Of a stretch of DNA of 64,000 nt, positions 32,621 to 41,843 are shown one piece after another (position 1 is the first letter of the stretch; every line of letters begins with the position of its first letter). The position numbers were made by a program, and so were the translations under genes. This stretch comes from JAWBSP01 sp964632175 (GTDB taxonomy: Archaea > Hadarchaeota > Hadarchaeia > Hadarchaeales > JAWBSP01): NCBI GenBank assembly GCA_964632175.1, contig CAZWBJ010000001.1:1-64000 (forward strand), read 5' to 3'. The notes under the pieces are model-generated. The model ran no database searches. It was not told where the DNA came from and saw only the letters and a list, made by a program, of their open reading frames with translations.

Positions 32621-33895
32621 TCAGGGCACTTTTTCTGGGTACAAAGGAAGGACGACCACGGCCTGTGCGGGTTCCTGCGTGTCACGGATGGATGGAACTT
32701 CTATTTGTCTAACTCCGCATACTTGAGTTTCTATAGGGACAGGGGGATGCGTGTGCCCACAAACCACTAGGGAGATTTCAACTCTGGATACCACATTTTC
32801 CCACCCATGCGCGAGCCCAAACTGGTTCTCCCTAGATGGGTGATGGAGGAAAAGGATCACGTTCTCCTTCCCTCGCAAGTAGTGCAGTAGCCAAGAGAGT
32901 TGCGCAGTTTCCAGCCCCGATCCCCTGCTGGAGTCGAAGGGCCTCCAATCATGACCGGAATTTATTCCCACTAGGAAGTATCCTCCAAATTGGAACCCGT
33001 AAACGTCGAAGGAGGTGAAATCCCTGTAGAAGGGTGCCAGCCACTTTCTTCCTTGAAGCGGGGCAATCCTGCCGTAGTGCTCGTGGTTCCCGGGCACGAG
33101 ACATACTGGGAGCTGGGAGGATACCAGCACTTCCCAAAGTTTCTCCCAGTTCCTGTTCGCGGACAGGTCCACTAGATCCCCCGTGAGGAACACTAGATCA
33201 GGTTTGACGTTCTCCCGTATGTAGGCGAGAGCTTTGGAAAGTTTCTGAGCATGCCAAGGTCTGGATATCACAACTCCATCTTTAATCCTGCTCATCGCCT
33301 CGTTCAGGCTTTCAAGTTGATCCCTGAGAAGAGCCGGCAAGTTGTAAAGCTTCTCGCGCGCGAAGAGAGGTCGAGGATTTATCGCGAAGCGTACTACTCT
33401 CCAGTTTTCTTCATCTACATGGGCATCGGAGATTACCGCGATTTGCGGCGTGGAGGTCAGGCGCGCCACTACCAAGGAATTCCGCCCCTTCTTCTCTCCG
33501 ATTCTCTCATCGTCAGCATCGACCCAAAGGCTGTGAAGCCCTTCCTCCAGATTCTCAGGCAGCCGGATGCTTAGTTTCCATATTCCCATGTTCTCGGTTT
33601 TTTCTACTACCCGTAGAGGAACGTTATCTATATAGACCCTCCATATTTGTGGCTTCCAACGACAGAGCACCCACACCTCTAGAGCATGGCCGGATTCAAC
33701 AAAGGCGGGAAAACCCAGGCTGGGCCAGATAAGGAGGTTGTCCCAGCTCCTCTCCAACACGATGAGACCGAGCGGAGACTCCAGAAATTCCCATTCCACT
33801 TTTTGCGTTTTTGTGGTGAGGAAAGGCCACAGGAAGAAAAGGGAGAGCAGAATGAAGGATAGGTAGCATCCTATGACCGTGGTTTCCTCTTTCAA
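32621..33895 (-). CDS. Membrane-anchored calcineurin-like phosphoesterase
   Basis: A 424-aa protein with an N-terminal membrane helix (about 9-28), a beta-sandwich-like region (30-145) and a metallophosphoesterase domain: V-I-S-D-A-H-V, G-D-L-V-D, P-G-N-H-E-H, L-H-H-P and C-G-H-T-H-P-P bind the two metals. The catalytic domain probably faces outside; the substrate is unknown. TTG start (33,895), 3 bp after the Trm112-like stop. Confidence 0.8.
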   Translation of the reverse strand: MKEETTVIGCYLSFILLSLFFLWPFLTTKTQKVEWEFLESPLGLIVLERSWDNLLIWPSLGFPAFVESGHALEVWVLCRWKPQIWRVYIDNVPLRVVEKTENMGIWKLSIRLPENLEEGLHSLWVDADDERIGEKKGRNSLVVARLTSTPQIAVISDAHVDEENWRVVRFAINPRPLFAREKLYNLPALLRDQLESLNEAMSRIKDGVVISRPWHAQKLSKALAYIRENVKPDLVFLTGDLVDLSANRNWEKLWEVLVSSQLPVCLVPGNHEHYGRIAPLQGRKWLAPFYRDFTSFDVYGFQFGGYFLVGINSGHDWRPFDSSRGSGLETAQLSWLLHYLRGKENVILFLHHPSRENQFGLAHGWENVVSRVEISLVVCGHTHPPVPIETQVCGVRQIEVPSIRDTQEPAQAVVVLPLYPEKVP

Positions 33896-33898
33896 GTG

Positions 33899-34042
33899 TT
33901 AAGGAAGCAGGATGGGTATCCCGTTTCTGACGGGATACTTCTTTCTGCATTTCGAGCAGGCAAGTTTTTCCCCTTCTGGTTTCAGCTCCCCGTGGCAAAC
34001 AGGGCAGACTAAGATTTTTAAGAGCCGGGAGTCGAGTTTCAT
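33899..34042 (-). CDS. 47-aa Trm112-like zinc protein
   Basis: Read directly on the reverse strand: L-L-K-I-L-V-C-P-V-C-H-G-E-L, then A-C-S-K-C-R-K-K-Y-P-V-R-N-G-I-P-I-L-L-P. Two CxxC pairs and the C-terminal P-V-R-x-G-I-P-x-L-L are the Trm112/UPF0434 signature. Trm112 is a zinc-binding activator of several methyltransferases, and a methyltransferase (pcm) lies two genes on, which is suggestive only. ATG overlaps the mscS stop (ATGA). Confidence 0.8.
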   Translation of the reverse strand: MKLDSRLLKILVCPVCHGELKPEGEKLACSKCRKKYPVRNGIPILLP

Positions 34043-35025
34043 CCCTGTTTGGTGTATATCATTCTTGTTGGGAAGGGAATCTCTATCCCCTCCTCCCGGT
34101 ACCTTCTGTGGAGCTCCTTTATGAACTCGTGAGTGAGCAGAGATCTCTGCGCGGGTTCCTTCACCCGCATCACCACCGTTAGTGTTATGGCATGTTCTCC
34201 AAAGCTTCCGAACCTCACAAAAGGCTTGAAGTCGATCTCTCCCACCACCTTCTTCATCACCTGCTCGGCCACCTCCACGGTGACCCTCTCCACCTTTTCT
34301 AGGTCGCTTCCGTAGGCCACCCCCAAACTCACGGGGCAGGCGGTTTCAGGAGTCGGGAGATAGTAGTTGATCACGGTGGATTCCACGAGCTTTGAGTTGG
34401 AGACGACAATGAGATCCCCGCTTAGGCTCCTTATCCGCACACTTCTCCAACCTATTTTCTCAACATACCCCTCCTGCCCGGTTTCCAGACGCAGGAAATC
34501 TCCCTCCCGGATGAACTTTTCGCTTGCGAGATACATCCCGGCGAAGAAATTCTTCATGGTCTCTTGGAGGGCCAACCCAACTATGATTCCCCCTATCCCC
34601 AGCCCGCCCAGTATGGCTGTCAGATTGATGTGGAGCAGGTTGAGAGCGAGAAGAAAGGCGCATACGCCAACCAGCAGTTTGCCAGCTAGTGAGACGGTAG
34701 GCATAATGTTCTTCAGGGGCAGCCCTGACTTTTCATAGAAAAGCTGGAAGGCCCGGAGAAGGGTGAGGAAGATGTATGCTCCCACCACAATTCCGAGGAG
34801 CTTCAGGGCAAGGGAAAGGTCTGAGAAAATTTCAGCCGGAAGAAGAGCGCCAAGGAGATCGTACCCGGCTGCTAGCAATATAGAAAGCAGGACGGGCACC
34901 CTCAACCGGCGGAGGACGAAGCCTCCCAATCCCTGCGGGCTTTTGGAGGTATAAACATCCACGATCTCGCTGAAAACCGCTCCCGCGATAGCATAGTAAA
35001 TCAGGTGGAGGAGAGATGCTAGCAC
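34039..35025 (-). CDS. mscS: MscS-type small-conductance mechanosensitive channel
   Basis: A 328-aa channel with three to five N-terminal helices, the Gly/Ala-rich pore helix and linker (G-G-L-G-I-G-G-I-I-V-G-L-A-L-Q-E-T, about 140-156) and the cytoplasmic beta domain (E-G-D-F-L-R-L, V-E-K-I-G-W-R-S-V-R-I-R). It releases solutes on osmotic downshock. It overlaps alaS by 7 bp. Confidence 0.9.
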   Translation of the reverse strand: MLASLLHLIYYAIAGAVFSEIVDVYTSKSPQGLGGFVLRRLRVPVLLSILLAAGYDLLGALLPAEIFSDLSLALKLLGIVVGAYIFLTLLRAFQLFYEKSGLPLKNIMPTVSLAGKLLVGVCAFLLALNLLHINLTAILGGLGIGGIIVGLALQETMKNFFAGMYLASEKFIREGDFLRLETGQEGYVEKIGWRSVRIRSLSGDLIVVSNSKLVESTVINYYLPTPETACPVSLGVAYGSDLEKVERVTVEVAEQVMKKVVGEIDFKPFVRFGSFGEHAITLTVVMRVKEPAQRSLLTHEFIKELHRRYREEGIEIPFPTRMIYTKQG

Positions 35026-37715
35026 CGGATGATCTCCCCCGCCTTCTCCGCGATCTCTTCCAGCTTCGAGATCTCCAGGCCTCCCCCCTGTCCCAACTCC
35101 GCAGTCCCGCCACCCTTGCCCCCAGCCATTTTGGAGAGCTCGGAGGCAATCTTCCCACAGTGAATTCCAAGACGGAGGCTCTCCTGTCCCGCCATCACCA
35201 CGAGGTTTCCTGTTCCCTCTTCTTCGTATGTTAGAACCACCACTGACCTAGGCTCGTTTTTGATCAGAAACTCTCCGAGCTTCAGTAGATCCTCTTTCCC
35301 GAGATCCAGCTTTCTCGCAATGAGTAGGATCTCCCCCATCCGCTTTGCCTCTTGAAGCAGGGAGCCTCCCACAACCTCGCCGAGTTTCCTCCTCAGTTTT
35401 TCGAGCTCCTTGGTGGACTTCTTCCACTGCTCGAAAAGGCGTAGGGTGGCTTCTGGGAGTTGCTCTGGAGGGCACCTCAAGATTCGCAATGCTTCGGCTA
35501 TCTTCTTGTAACGCTCTTGGATGAGTTCGACGGCAGCCTCCCCAGCCGAGAACTCCAGCCTTTCCACCCCGTCCTGAATTCGCTCCGTCCTGACGATCAC
35601 GATGGGACCCACCTCCCCCGTTCTCGAGCAGTGCACGCCGGCACAGGCTTGGGTGTTCCAGCCCTCTATTTCCACCACCCTGACTTTAGCCCCTGGAACC
35701 ACACCCCCCTGATACAGAACGAAACCGTGCTTAGCCTCTGCCTCGTTCCTGTCCATCCAGCGGCAGGTTACAGGTAGGTTCTGCATGACGATGTTGTTGG
35801 CCAATCTTTCGATTTCCCTCAACTCCTCCTCCGTCAGCCTCTGATAGTGCGTTACATCCAGTCTCGTCCTCTCCGTTCCCTTTTGAGCACCATGCTGCCA
35901 AACATGAGAACCCAGCACTCTCCTCGCCGCCTCAAGCAGGATGTGGGTGGCGGTGTGGTGACGCATCAAAGAAACTCTCCTTTCCCAGTCCAGTATGCCC
36001 TTCACTCTTTCCCCCTTTCGGAAGGGATTCCTGTCTAGCTTGTGGACTATTGTCTCACCGTACTTCTGAACGTCCAAGACCTTCGCGGTCCCGCTTTCTC
36101 CCTTTAGCTCCCCGAGGTCGCAGGGCTGTCCGCCACCTTCTGGATAAAAGGCAGTCCGGTCAAGAATCACAAGTTCCTCCCGGCTCTCCAGAACCTCTGC
36201 CTCGAACTCCCTGAGGTACGGATTTTCATAATAGAGGGGAACGGTTGGAGGACCTGCGAGGGTCATTCTCACTTCTTCCTTCTTCTCGCTTCTGGGGGAG
36301 GAGGAATGAAGCTTGGCGGCTTGGATGTAAAAATCTTCTGGAATCTTCACGCTGACCCCAAGCTTGGTGCAGATCTCTTGCACAATTTCTGGTGGAAGCC
36401 CTCGCGAGTCGTAAAGCCTTAGGAGCTCCCCAGAGATATCGATCCCCCTCTCCACCATCCTCTGTATGATCCCCTCTCCCCCACGGAGGGTTTCGGCGTA
36501 ACGTTTTGCCTCCAGCTCGCAAACCCGTAGAACGTATTCCCTTTCTCTCCAGAGCTCGGGAAAGCTCGGTTTGAGGAGCTCCAGCTCCTTTCTCATGAGC
36601 TCCGTAAACTCCTCTTCCAGCCCCATTTCCCTCAGCAACCTTATGGTTCTCCTGAGTACGAGCCTTGCTAGGTAGCCCTCCCCCACGTTGCTTGGGGTTA
36701 TCCCGTCTCCAAACATGAAGGCGAGGCATCTAAGATGGTCGGCCACGGCGTAAATGGATTCCAGCGGTCTCAGAAGGGAGTCAAGCTCCTCAGGTTTCTT
36801 CCCGGTTTTCTCTGCAACCTTTTCCCTTAGCCATTTCAACCCCCTTCCGCTCTCCACGTCTATCATTCCCGCCAGTTTGGAGTTAATCTTCAAGATCTCG
36901 TTTGGGGGCCTGCTCACCCCCGATCTGTGAAGCAGTTCCTCCACCATCGGACCGAAGATGGAATCGTAGGAGGTGGGCTCCCCCTTGGAAAGCCAAGTGA
37001 GGCGCTCCATCCCGTATCCCGTGTCCACGATGTTGAGGGGGATGGGCACGCGTTCCCCGTTTTTAACGGCATATCTCATGAAAACGAGGGTGGCCACCTC
37101 CAGTCCCCTCACGTTCACTTCAAAGTCTTCCCCCGCGTTCCCTCCCCCCTCCCAGAACCCCTCGACATAGGTTATCTCCTCTGGCCGGATTCCTAAGCGT
37201 TCTGTCAAGAATTGGTGGCAGTATTCCACCGTCTCGTGATTCCAGTATGCCGTTCTTTCTCTCGTGTTGAAGGCGTGGTGACCCCCCATGAAGAAGAGGG
37301 TGAAATGCTTACCGGATCTACCCACGTTGTCAATGTCCTTCAGCCTTATGCTTGGTTGGCTTACCACCAGCGGGTTGGCGGGAGGGGGCACCAGTCCGCT
37401 AGTGACCCAAGGCTGGAAGTTGGCGATCGAGGCGATGGTGAGGTAAATATCGTCCCTCCACCGGGCGACCACAGGGTACCGCTTGATGATGGTGTGCCCG
37501 CTCTCCTCGAAGAACCTGAGGAATTCCTGCTCCATTTCGTGGAGTTCGTACGACCTACGCGTGGGGGGATTTCCCAAGAAGGTGTATTCATCGCAGGGGG
37601 AGTCCCCGCAGGTCACCCGATCGGGGTCTAGGGTCCAGAAGAAACGCCCGCACGAATCGCATCTCCGGCGCGCGAAGCCGAGCCTTCCGAACATCCTCAC
37701 TTGGTAGATGTCCAT
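35019..37715 (-). CDS. alaS: Alanyl-tRNA synthetase
   Basis: An 898-aa class II synthetase with the archaeal N-terminal zinc-like segment (C-D-S-C-G-R-F-F-W-T-L-D-P-D, C-G-D-S-P-C), a catalytic core and an editing domain with H-H-T-A-T-H (near 590) and C-x-x-x-H (A-C-A-G-V-H-C). The C-Ala domain contains G-G-K-G-G-G. It charges tRNA-Ala and removes Ser or Gly mischarging. It heads the operon alaS-mscS-Trm112-like-phosphoesterase-pcm. Confidence 0.96.
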   Translation of the reverse strand: MDIYQVRMFGRLGFARRRCDSCGRFFWTLDPDRVTCGDSPCDEYTFLGNPPTRRSYELHEMEQEFLRFFEESGHTIIKRYPVVARWRDDIYLTIASIANFQPWVTSGLVPPPANPLVVSQPSIRLKDIDNVGRSGKHFTLFFMGGHHAFNTRERTAYWNHETVEYCHQFLTERLGIRPEEITYVEGFWEGGGNAGEDFEVNVRGLEVATLVFMRYAVKNGERVPIPLNIVDTGYGMERLTWLSKGEPTSYDSIFGPMVEELLHRSGVSRPPNEILKINSKLAGMIDVESGRGLKWLREKVAEKTGKKPEELDSLLRPLESIYAVADHLRCLAFMFGDGITPSNVGEGYLARLVLRRTIRLLREMGLEEEFTELMRKELELLKPSFPELWREREYVLRVCELEAKRYAETLRGGEGIIQRMVERGIDISGELLRLYDSRGLPPEIVQEICTKLGVSVKIPEDFYIQAAKLHSSSPRSEKKEEVRMTLAGPPTVPLYYENPYLREFEAEVLESREELVILDRTAFYPEGGGQPCDLGELKGESGTAKVLDVQKYGETIVHKLDRNPFRKGERVKGILDWERRVSLMRHHTATHILLEAARRVLGSHVWQHGAQKGTERTRLDVTHYQRLTEEELREIERLANNIVMQNLPVTCRWMDRNEAEAKHGFVLYQGGVVPGAKVRVVEIEGWNTQACAGVHCSRTGEVGPIVIVRTERIQDGVERLEFSAGEAAVELIQERYKKIAEALRILRCPPEQLPEATLRLFEQWKKSTKELEKLRRKLGEVVGGSLLQEAKRMGEILLIARKLDLGKEDLLKLGEFLIKNEPRSVVVLTYEEEGTGNLVVMAGQESLRLGIHCGKIASELSKMAGGKGGGTAELGQGGGLEISKLEEIAEKAGEIIRC

Positions 37716-37734
37716 CAGGTTCTATGAACCCAAC

Positions 37735-37744
37735 CTATTATTTT
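37735..37744 (-). promoter_or_regulatory. TATA box of the alaS operon
   Basis: Reverse-strand AAAATAATAG about 24 nt before the alaS ATG; the remaining 150 bp up to rad50 hold no feature I can name. Confidence 0.45.
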
Positions 37745-37897
37745 CAGGAGGGAAGAGGAGTTCGGGGCATCTCCCAGGCTGGTAGTGATGTATGCTCGCG
37801 ATGTCTAAGTAGGGGAATCCCCGGTTTCAAAGACCTGCCGATATGTTTGAAGCCCAAAAATTTTGGAGTAGTATTTTTCGGTGCAGCCCAGACACTT

Positions 37898-40291
37898 TCA
37901 GGAACCCGGGTTGAGGGCTGGGAAACTGGGCGAGGAGAGGAGTTCCACCTTGGTTGGCTCGTCTCTCCCCTTGTCCCTTGTTAGACGGTAGAGATACCCG
38001 CTGGCCGCGGCCTCCAGCGCCTCCTCGTGGGTGATCAAGAGGATCTGTTTGACCTCGTCCGGAAGGCGCTCTCTTAGCGTCTCGGCCACCTCTTCGATTA
38101 CGTTCTTATCCAAGTTGTGAGTGGGTTCGTCAAGGACCATCCAGCCAAGTTTGGGGGCGAGAGCGAGACTGAAGGCCATCCTCATCGTTAGGCAGGCCGC
38201 GGTTCTCTCCCCACCGCTCACGGGTCCTTCCAGGTTCACCCATTTCCCCGTCCTGTCCCTCAGCCCGAAGAGGTACTCCCCCTCCTCCTGCACGCGCAGG
38301 GCCAAACTGCTGAAGTCACCGTATGGGTAAATCCTAGTCCACAGCCTGTTCATGAGATCGTTAACCATCTCCACGAACTCTCCCCTAAGCACCGCCTGCG
38401 TTCTGAGCAAGGCCTGCTGGACCTTTGAGAAATACTCGGACGCCTGCTTCAGGTTTTTGACTTCTGCCTTCACCCTTTTTATCTCTCTTTTCTTTTTCTC
38501 CAGTTCCTCCGCCTGTTCTCTTTCCCTCCCGAGGAGCTCCTGTAGGCCGTTGAGCTCGCTTTCCAATCTTCCTTTTTCCTCAGTGAGTTCCTTTATCTCC
38601 AGCTCGAGTCTCTCGATTTTTTCTTGGTCAAAACCCTTCTTCTTCTCGACATAGGAGCGGTTGAGTTGAAGTTCTTTTGCCTGAGCACGCATGAGCTCGG
38701 TCTCTAAAGTTTTCAACTCTTCAGCGGCCTTCAGGGCCTGTTGTGCCTGCTGGACGCTGGCCCTAATTTCTTCCTCTTTTTGCTCGAGGGCTTTCGTTTC
38801 AGATTCTAGTAAGGCGAGTTCCTCGATCTCTTTCTCTAAAAGTTTTTCCAGTTCGGCCACATTCTTTAAACATTCCGACCGCTCTTTTACCAACTCCTCT
38901 GCTCGTCTGCTCTCCACCTCCAGCTTTTGAGCTTCCTTCCACAATTCCTCCTTTTTTCTCCTCTCAGTTTCATTTCTTTTCCACTCTACTTCCAGTTCGT
39001 CGATCTTGAGCTGAAGTTCACTCAATCTCTTACTTTTTTCTGAGATAAGATACTCCTTCATGTTCTCCTCTAGGGGTGTTTCGCAAACGGGACATTGAGC
39101 TGAGGCACCTCTCAACTGTTCTAAGCTTTTCTGCAGTTCGGACTTTTTTGCATCGATGTCTGCTCTCTCTCTCAGGAGCCTCTCTCCTTTGGTCCGTAGT
39201 TCTTCCAGCTCCTCCTCCAAACGTGGTAGATCCATCTCTTGGAGCTTCTTTGTAGCCTTCAACGCCTGTTCGAGTTCCTTTGCGAGTTGCTCCGCCCGTT
39301 TTTTATCTGCGTTAATCCTGGCTATCTTTTCCTCCTTTTTCCCCCACTTCTCTCTGTAAAGCTCCCCCTTGCATAACCGCTCTTTTTTAACCTCTTCCAG
39401 TTCTGCGCGGAGTAGCTGTACTTTTTCTCGCAACTGGTTCAGTGGGGTTCTAGATAGAGGTCCAAGCTCCTCCCTTCGCCTCTCACACTGCGCTTGGAGG
39501 GCTCGAATGGATCCTTTAACGTTTTCAAGTTCCCTTTCTATCTTTGTCAACTCTTCTCTGAGCCTCTCAAGGGAGTGGAGTTCCTCCTCTTTCTTTTCAA
39601 GCTCCTCCTCCACTCTTCTCCTTTCCACAGTTGCGCTTGACAGTCTCTCTTCATGCTTCCTGATTTCTTCCGCAAGCTTGGCAAGCTTTTCCTCGATTCC
39701 CTCTTTTTCGAGGCCCGCTAGGCGTTCCTCCCCCTTTTGAGCAAGGAGAGAGAAGGTTCTAGCTAGTGATCCGGCCTTTTTTCTGGCTTCTTCCAGTTTG
39801 TCGATTCCAAGCAACTCGTCGATCCTCCTCTTCCGCTCTTTTTCCCTGAGTAGCAAATCAAGTTGGTCTTGCTCGGAGTACACCGCTCTCTCGTAGAGCT
39901 CGTAATCCATTCCCAAGAGCTCCTGAATGTAGGAGGTCACCCTCTCTGGCCCCTCCGCTATCAACTTTCCTTCCTCCCTGAGTTCGGCTTGGCTGGGGGA
40001 ACCGCGTCTGATTTCTCTTCTGACCGTGAATTCCCTTCCGTCTGGTGCTTGGAAAAGTAGTTCGACTTTGGCTTTCTCCGCTCGGTAGGGTTTGTCCATG
40101 ATAAGGTCTTCCAGCCTGATCAGGCGTTTCCTTAGCGCTGGAACGGTTCCAAAGAGGGCAAAGGAGATGGCTTCCAAAATGCTGCTCTTCCCCCCTCCGT
40201 TGGGCCCTAGCAGGATGTTCGTCCCCTCTCCAAATCTTAACTCAGTTTTTTCATGCGATTTCCAGTTTTCCACCCTTACGGAAAGGATCAA
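37898..40291 (-). CDS. rad50: DNA double-strand break repair ATPase Rad50
   Basis: A 797-aa SMC-like ATPase: Walker A G-P-N-G-G-G-K-S (29-36), about 600 residues of coiled coil broken at about 400 by the zinc hook C-P-V-C, then the ABC signature V-S-G-G-E-R-T-A and Walker B W-M-V-L-D-E-P-T. With Mre11 it tethers and processes broken ends. Its start overlaps mre11 by 4 bp (ATGA). The usual archaeal partners herA and nurA are not here. Confidence 0.96.
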   Translation of the reverse strand: MILSVRVENWKSHEKTELRFGEGTNILLGPNGGGKSSILEAISFALFGTVPALRKRLIRLEDLIMDKPYRAEKAKVELLFQAPDGREFTVRREIRRGSPSQAELREEGKLIAEGPERVTSYIQELLGMDYELYERAVYSEQDQLDLLLREKERKRRIDELLGIDKLEEARKKAGSLARTFSLLAQKGEERLAGLEKEGIEEKLAKLAEEIRKHEERLSSATVERRRVEEELEKKEEELHSLERLREELTKIERELENVKGSIRALQAQCERRREELGPLSRTPLNQLREKVQLLRAELEEVKKERLCKGELYREKWGKKEEKIARINADKKRAEQLAKELEQALKATKKLQEMDLPRLEEELEELRTKGERLLRERADIDAKKSELQKSLEQLRGASAQCPVCETPLEENMKEYLISEKSKRLSELQLKIDELEVEWKRNETERRKKEELWKEAQKLEVESRRAEELVKERSECLKNVAELEKLLEKEIEELALLESETKALEQKEEEIRASVQQAQQALKAAEELKTLETELMRAQAKELQLNRSYVEKKKGFDQEKIERLELEIKELTEEKGRLESELNGLQELLGREREQAEELEKKKREIKRVKAEVKNLKQASEYFSKVQQALLRTQAVLRGEFVEMVNDLMNRLWTRIYPYGDFSSLALRVQEEGEYLFGLRDRTGKWVNLEGPVSGGERTAACLTMRMAFSLALAPKLGWMVLDEPTHNLDKNVIEEVAETLRERLPDEVKQILLITHEEALEAAASGYLYRLTRDKGRDEPTKVELLSSPSFPALNPGS

Positions 40292-41544
40292 CCTCCCACC
40301 TCCGCCTGAACTTTAGCCCTGATGGTGTCCTCAACTCTTTTCTGAACGGTTTCCTCCTTCTCCTCCGTTAGCAGCTGGTAGAGTTCGGAGATGTTGAAGA
40401 GGGGTTCCCGCACCATTTCCGCTAAGTACTCCTCTAGGAGGTGGAGTGTCTTTTCTCTGAGGGAGAGGGGTTGTTCTCTGAGCTTCCTCACGAGCTCGGC
40501 TTTCTCCGCCGCTATCCCTGAGAGAAGTTTGGTTCTGTCTATCTCCAGCAGGGCCCTCCCGGAAAATTCCTCTGCAATCCTTTGAACGTCGAACTCGCTA
40601 CCTAGGGCCCCTTTTGCTAGGCTTCCGGTTAACCTCAGCTTGATGAGGGGAGGTTTTGGGTTCCTCCTCGGTCTCTGGAGGATTTCTTCTATTTTCAGTC
40701 TGACCTGTTTTTCCAGCTCCGCGAGTTCAATCCCTTGGACGTTGAGCTCCTCGAAGAAAAAGTCTCGCGTGTTAAGTTCCACGAACTCATATTTTACCTC
40801 TTCGGCCAGCTCAACGAGATAGAAGCCCTTCACTTTCTCGGCCTCTAGCAGCTGTGTGCGCTCAGTGGATCCGGGGAAAAGAAGGGGGCTTTTCCCCACC
40901 ATGGTTTCCCCTCTGCAGTGGACATGTCCGCAGACGTATAGGTCAAAACCTGTCGGGAGGTCCCCGAGCTGGATCCTAGCCTGTTCGCGATCCTCAAAAA
41001 CGAAGCTCCCCAGCGACTGATGAAGGAGCAGAATGTTTCTCGCCCCCTCCACTGGTTTGGGATCCCACTGTTTGAGGACTTCCCGCGAGTACCTCTCCGG
41101 AATGTAGCTCATGCCGTGGATGGCAACCCTCTCTTCTGGGCTCTCAAAGATAATGTTTTCGAGGTTAAGGTAAATCAAAACCCCAGCCGCTTCTAGGGTC
41201 TCGAGCACATTGGTCTGGCCCTTGGAACGCCACTCATGATTCCCATGCAGGGAGATGATGGGAGTTCCCTGGAGTGCTTGCGGTTTGGGTTTCTTCCCGC
41301 CTTTCCAGACGACTGTTGATTCTCGCCTCAGTCTTAAGTTGAGGATTTCCAGCGTTCTGGTCAGGACTTCCAAAGATGGCGTCGGTTTCTCGAAGATGTC
41401 TCCCCCTACCAAGATGAGGTCGGCACCTTTTTCTAGGGCTTTGGAGAAGGCCTCCCTTGCCTGCTCGAAGGCGTCCTCAAAGCGTGGGGTGCCCCATTTG
41501 AAGCCCAAGTGGTTGTCAGAAATGAGGGCTATCTTCATGGCCAT
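40288..41544 (-). CDS. mre11: DNA repair nuclease Mre11
   Basis: A 418-aa calcineurin-fold nuclease: I-S-D-N-H-L-G, G-G-D-I-F, H-G-N-H-E-W and C-G-H-V-H-C carry the manganese ligands. The helical C-terminus probably docks onto the Rad50 coiled-coil base. It is first in the mre11-rad50 operon, with a TATA-like element about 22 nt upstream. Confidence 0.94.
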   Translation of the reverse strand: MAMKIALISDNHLGFKWGTPRFEDAFEQAREAFSKALEKGADLILVGGDIFEKPTPSLEVLTRTLEILNLRLRRESTVVWKGGKKPKPQALQGTPIISLHGNHEWRSKGQTNVLETLEAAGVLIYLNLENIIFESPEERVAIHGMSYIPERYSREVLKQWDPKPVEGARNILLLHQSLGSFVFEDREQARIQLGDLPTGFDLYVCGHVHCRGETMVGKSPLLFPGSTERTQLLEAEKVKGFYLVELAEEVKYEFVELNTRDFFFEELNVQGIELAELEKQVRLKIEEILQRPRRNPKPPLIKLRLTGSLAKGALGSEFDVQRIAEEFSGRALLEIDRTKLLSGIAAEKAELVRKLREQPLSLREKTLHLLEEYLAEMVREPLFNISELYQLLTEEKEETVQKRVEDTIRAKVQAEVGG

Positions 41545-41843
41545 TTTTCTCTCCTCTTCGCCTTAAAACCTCACAGGTAAATTTCGCGATTTCGAGGGCA
41601 GGCCTCGGAGCCTTATCCCTGCAGGAGTCTTGAAGTCACGTTGGCTCCAGTGGAGCGTGCTCGAGATCGACAGGTTGGAAGTTGCCTCAGTCGCCCACTC
41701 CTGCCACAATCGGGGAGGCCAAAGTAACCTCCATTCGAAGTTCGGCGTTGGGCGCTGGTGAATGTTCGTCACCCTAAAGGTGTCATAATATCAGCCCTTC
41801 GCTGTACCACACAAGGGAATTTTTCTCGTGTCAAACCTTACTG
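41545..41843. other. 299-bp divergent intergenic region, mre11/rfcL
   Basis: Holds the mre11 promoter (reverse GGTTTTAAGG at 41,561-41,570) and, presumably, the rfcL promoter. I see no gene. The middle (41,675-41,753) resembles the intergenic stretch before radA. Confidence 0.5.
41675..41753 (-). repeat. Diverged intergenic repeat, copy B
   Basis: On the reverse strand it runs GCCCAACGC, CTTCGAATGGAGGTTAC, GTGGCA and GCAACTTCCAA, in the same order as 9794-9887, with different spacers. Confidence 0.4.

Noticed and set aside
37760..37897. Search for an RNA gene in the rad50/alaS gap, including a TGATGT motif
   Set aside because: The C-box match is incomplete and no D box or stable stem is visible.
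41745..41753. GTTGGGC/GCCCAAC motif like an integron attC core site
   Set aside because: No paired core at the right distance, no integrase in the window, and copy A lacks the partner site.
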